From Massilia sp. (GTDB lineage Bacteria; Pseudomonadota; Gammaproteobacteria; Burkholderiales; Burkholderiaceae_D), in contig JAQGNM010000429.1 in assembly GCA_028291845.1 (NCBI GenBank), positions 1 through 7,259 of the forward strand: a DNA stretch of 7,259 nucleotides. Direction: 5' to 3'. This document shows, piece by piece, positions 5,743-7,259 of the stretch. The position numbers were made by a program, and so were the translations under genes. Below the pieces are notes generated by a model that did no database searches, had not been told where the DNA came from, and saw only the letters and a list, made by a program, of their open reading frames with translations. Positions within the stretch are counted from its first letter, which is position 1. Every line of letters begins with the position of its first letter.

Positions 5743-5766
5743 GGCAACAAACTTAATTTAGTCGTT

Positions 5767-7259
5767 GTGACATCGAAAGCGCCTGTGCCAATCAAGAAAC
5801 CTGAACTCAATGTGGCTCCCACGCCCAGCATGCCCGCCAAAGTGGAGAACGCCCCGGACAAGGCCGAAGCTCGCACGAGCACGACCGTCAGCCAGACCAC
5901 CGACGCGGCGACCCTTGCCGCGATCGACACGTCGGGCTACGTGCTGCCGTCCGTCAAGGTCCCGGGCCGCCGCGGCCGCAAGCCAAAAGAATTCCAGCCT
6001 GAAAACGACGAAGTCGCCGCCCTCAACGCCGTCGAGCGCGCCGAACTGAAAGCGGTCGACAAGGCCAAGGCCAAGGACCGCAAGGCCAAGGAAAAAGCCC
6101 TGCTGAAAGACGCGTTCTCGTCGGACACCGAGGCCTCCGAGGAAGAGCTGGAAAAACGCCGCAACAAGCTGAAAACCCTGATCAAGCTGGGCAAGGAACG
6201 TGGTTTCCTCACCTACGCCGAGATCAACGATCACCTGCCCGAAAACATTGTCGACCCGGAAGCCATCGAAGGCATCATCGGCACCTTCAACGACATGGGC
6301 ATCGCCGTCTACGAGCACGCGCCGGACGCCGAATCGCTGCTGCTGACCGACAACGTCGCCACCGTCACCAGCGACGACGAAGCCGAGGCCGCCGCCGAAG
6401 CGGCGCTCTCCACCGTCGACTCCGACTTCGGCCGCACCACCGACCCGGTGCGCATGTACATGCGCGAAATGGGCTCGGTCGAGCTGTTGACGCGCGAAGG
6501 CGAAATCGAAATCGCCAAGCGCATCGAAGACGGTTTGAAGGACATGATCCAGGCCATTTCGGCCTGCCCGGTCACCATCGCCGAAATCATCTCGGCGGCG
6601 ATTCGCATCCAGAACGACGAAACCAAGATCGACGAAATCGTCGACGGCATGGTCGAGGACGACTCCGTGGTCGCCGCGCCGCCGCCGCCAGTGGCGTCCG
6701 ATGAGGACGAGGACGACGAAGAAGACGACGAGGAAGAGGGCGAAGAGGAAGAAGAACACAACGCTTCCGGCGCCGCCGGTTTTTCGGCAGAGCAACTGGA
6801 AGCCTTAAAGGCCCAGGCGCTGGAAAAGTTCGAGATCATCTCGGTGCAGTTCGACAAAATGCGCAAGGCCTTCGAAAAGGACGGCTACAACTCGAAAGCC
6901 TACGTTAAGGCGCAGGAAGTCATTTCCAACGAGTTGCTGGGCATCCGCTTCACCGCAAAAGTCGTCGAAAAGCTGTGCGACACCCTGCGCGGCCAGGTCG
7001 ACGAAGTGCGCCACATCGAAAAGCAGATTCTCGACGTCGCCGTCAACAAGTGCGGCATGCCGCGCGCGCACTTCATCAAAGTCTTCCCGGGCAATGAAAC
7101 CAACCTGGAATGGGTCGACGGCGAAGTCAATGCCGGCCACGACTACAGCGCCATCCTCGGACGCAACATCCCGACGATCAATGAACTGCAGCAACGCCTG
7201 ATCGACCTGCAAGCGCGCGTCGTGCTGCCGCTGCCGGACCTGCGCAACATCAACCGCCA
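5767..7259 (+). CDS. rpoD: RNA polymerase sigma-70 factor RpoD (partial, C-terminus outside window)
   Basis: RpoD is the primary sigma factor that directs RNA polymerase to housekeeping promoters. About 497 codons are present. A Lys/Ala/Pro-rich N-terminal extension (1-130) is typical of betaproteobacteria. Region 1.1 follows (LIKLGKERGFLTYAEINDHL, about 138-190), then region 1.2 (DFGRTTDPVRMYMREMG, from 220). Next is the large non-conserved region with a run of 18 acidic residues in 19 (312-330), and the segment VFPGNETNLEWVDG, which aligns with E. coli LFTGNETSDTWFN. The window ends at LRNINR, just before region 2, so the -10- and -35-binding domains are not seen. The GTG at 5767 gives MTSKAPVPIKKPELNVAPTP, which looks like the N-terminus of relatives, but it has no Shine-Dalgarno. 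In-frame alternatives are GTG at 5704 and ATG at 5830. The gene identity is secure; the start is moderately so. Confidence 0.93.
   Translation, partial: MTSKAPVPIKKPELNVAPTPSMPAKVENAPDKAEARTSTTVSQTTDAATLAAIDTSGYVLPSVKVPGRRGRKPKEFQPENDEVAALNAVERAELKAVDKAKAKDRKAKEKALLKDAFSSDTEASEEELEKRRNKLKTLIKLGKERGFLTYAEINDHLPENIVDPEAIEGIIGTFNDMGIAVYEHAPDAESLLLTDNVATVTSDDEAEAAAEAALSTVDSDFGRTTDPVRMYMREMGSVELLTREGEIEIAKRIEDGLKDMIQAISACPVTIAEIISAAIRIQNDETKIDEIVDGMVEDDSVVAAPPPPVASDEDEDDEEDDEEEGEEEEEHNASGAAGFSAEQLEALKAQALEKFEIISVQFDKMRKAFEKDGYNSKAYVKAQEVISNELLGIRFTAKVVEKLCDTLRGQVDEVRHIEKQILDVAVNKCGMPRAHFIKVFPGNETNLEWVDGEVNAGHDYSAILGRNIPTINELQQRLIDLQARVVLPLPDLRNINR

Larger units (their letters stand above)
5510..5766 (+). 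other. dnaG-rpoD intergenic region: rpoD promoter and long leader
   Basis: This 257-base gap is clearly richer in A and T than its flanks. In order it contains a GGGG/CCCC hairpin with no T tract (5515-5525), an extended -10 promoter (5534-5561), a GTATT/AATAC dyad followed by five T residues (5572-5597), a GGCC-GTAT-GGCC hairpin (5601-5612), an 11-base tandem direct repeat (5655-5676) and a six-pair GCCCTG/CAGGGC dyad (5729-5742). If transcription starts near 5568, the rpoD leader is about 200 nt. No known riboswitch or tRNA-like fold was recognised. Confidence 0.6.

Noticed and set aside
5758..6795. Long minus-strand open frame opposite rpoD
   Set aside because: It is the antisense of a strongly coding, GC-rich gene; its Phe/Val-rich and Asp/His-rich composition mirrors the codons of rpoD and resembles no known protein.

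Overview
The window holds ordinary chromosomal housekeeping genes from a GC-rich betaproteobacterium. Protein similarity and the style of the RpoD N-terminus suggest Burkholderiales, most likely an Oxalobacteraceae member (Janthinobacterium/Massilia/Duganella-like). That placement is inferred from recalled family sequences, not from a search. No mobile element, CRISPR array, rRNA or tRNA was seen.

Layout. Positions 1-340 (minus strand) carry the first 113 codons of a class I DAHP synthase (aroG type), cut by the window edge. It diverges from ybiB (467-1444, a TrpD2/YbiB phosphoribosyltransferase-fold protein). Downstream on the plus strand is a YhiN/HI0933-family flavoprotein (1488-2702). The rest is the macromolecular synthesis cluster: rpsU (2805-3017, ribosomal protein bS21), yqeY (3146-3592, GatB/YqeY domain), dnaG (3713-5509, primase) and rpoD (5767 to the right edge, sigma-70, cut before region 2).

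How it works together. The last four genes link initiation of translation, replication and transcription, the theme of the classical E. coli rpsU-dnaG-rpoD operon. The main interest is in the gaps between them. A strong hairpin plus T-rich tail follows rpsU, and its 3' half overlaps a likely yqeY promoter. A second long GC-rich hairpin follows yqeY, ahead of a likely dnaG promoter. A textbook extended -10 promoter sits between dnaG and rpoD, followed by a leader of about 200 nt. rpsU has no Shine-Dalgarno but has a small dyad at its start. dnaG and rpoD both appear to begin with GTG and lack a recognisable Shine-Dalgarno, whereas yqeY has a good one. The four genes therefore look separately tuned in output, although they are neighbours.

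I do not see an undescribed system here. The findings concern regulatory architecture and start sites, and most are modest. All gaps between genes are under 300 bases; the longest (5510-5766) is described as the rpoD leader.
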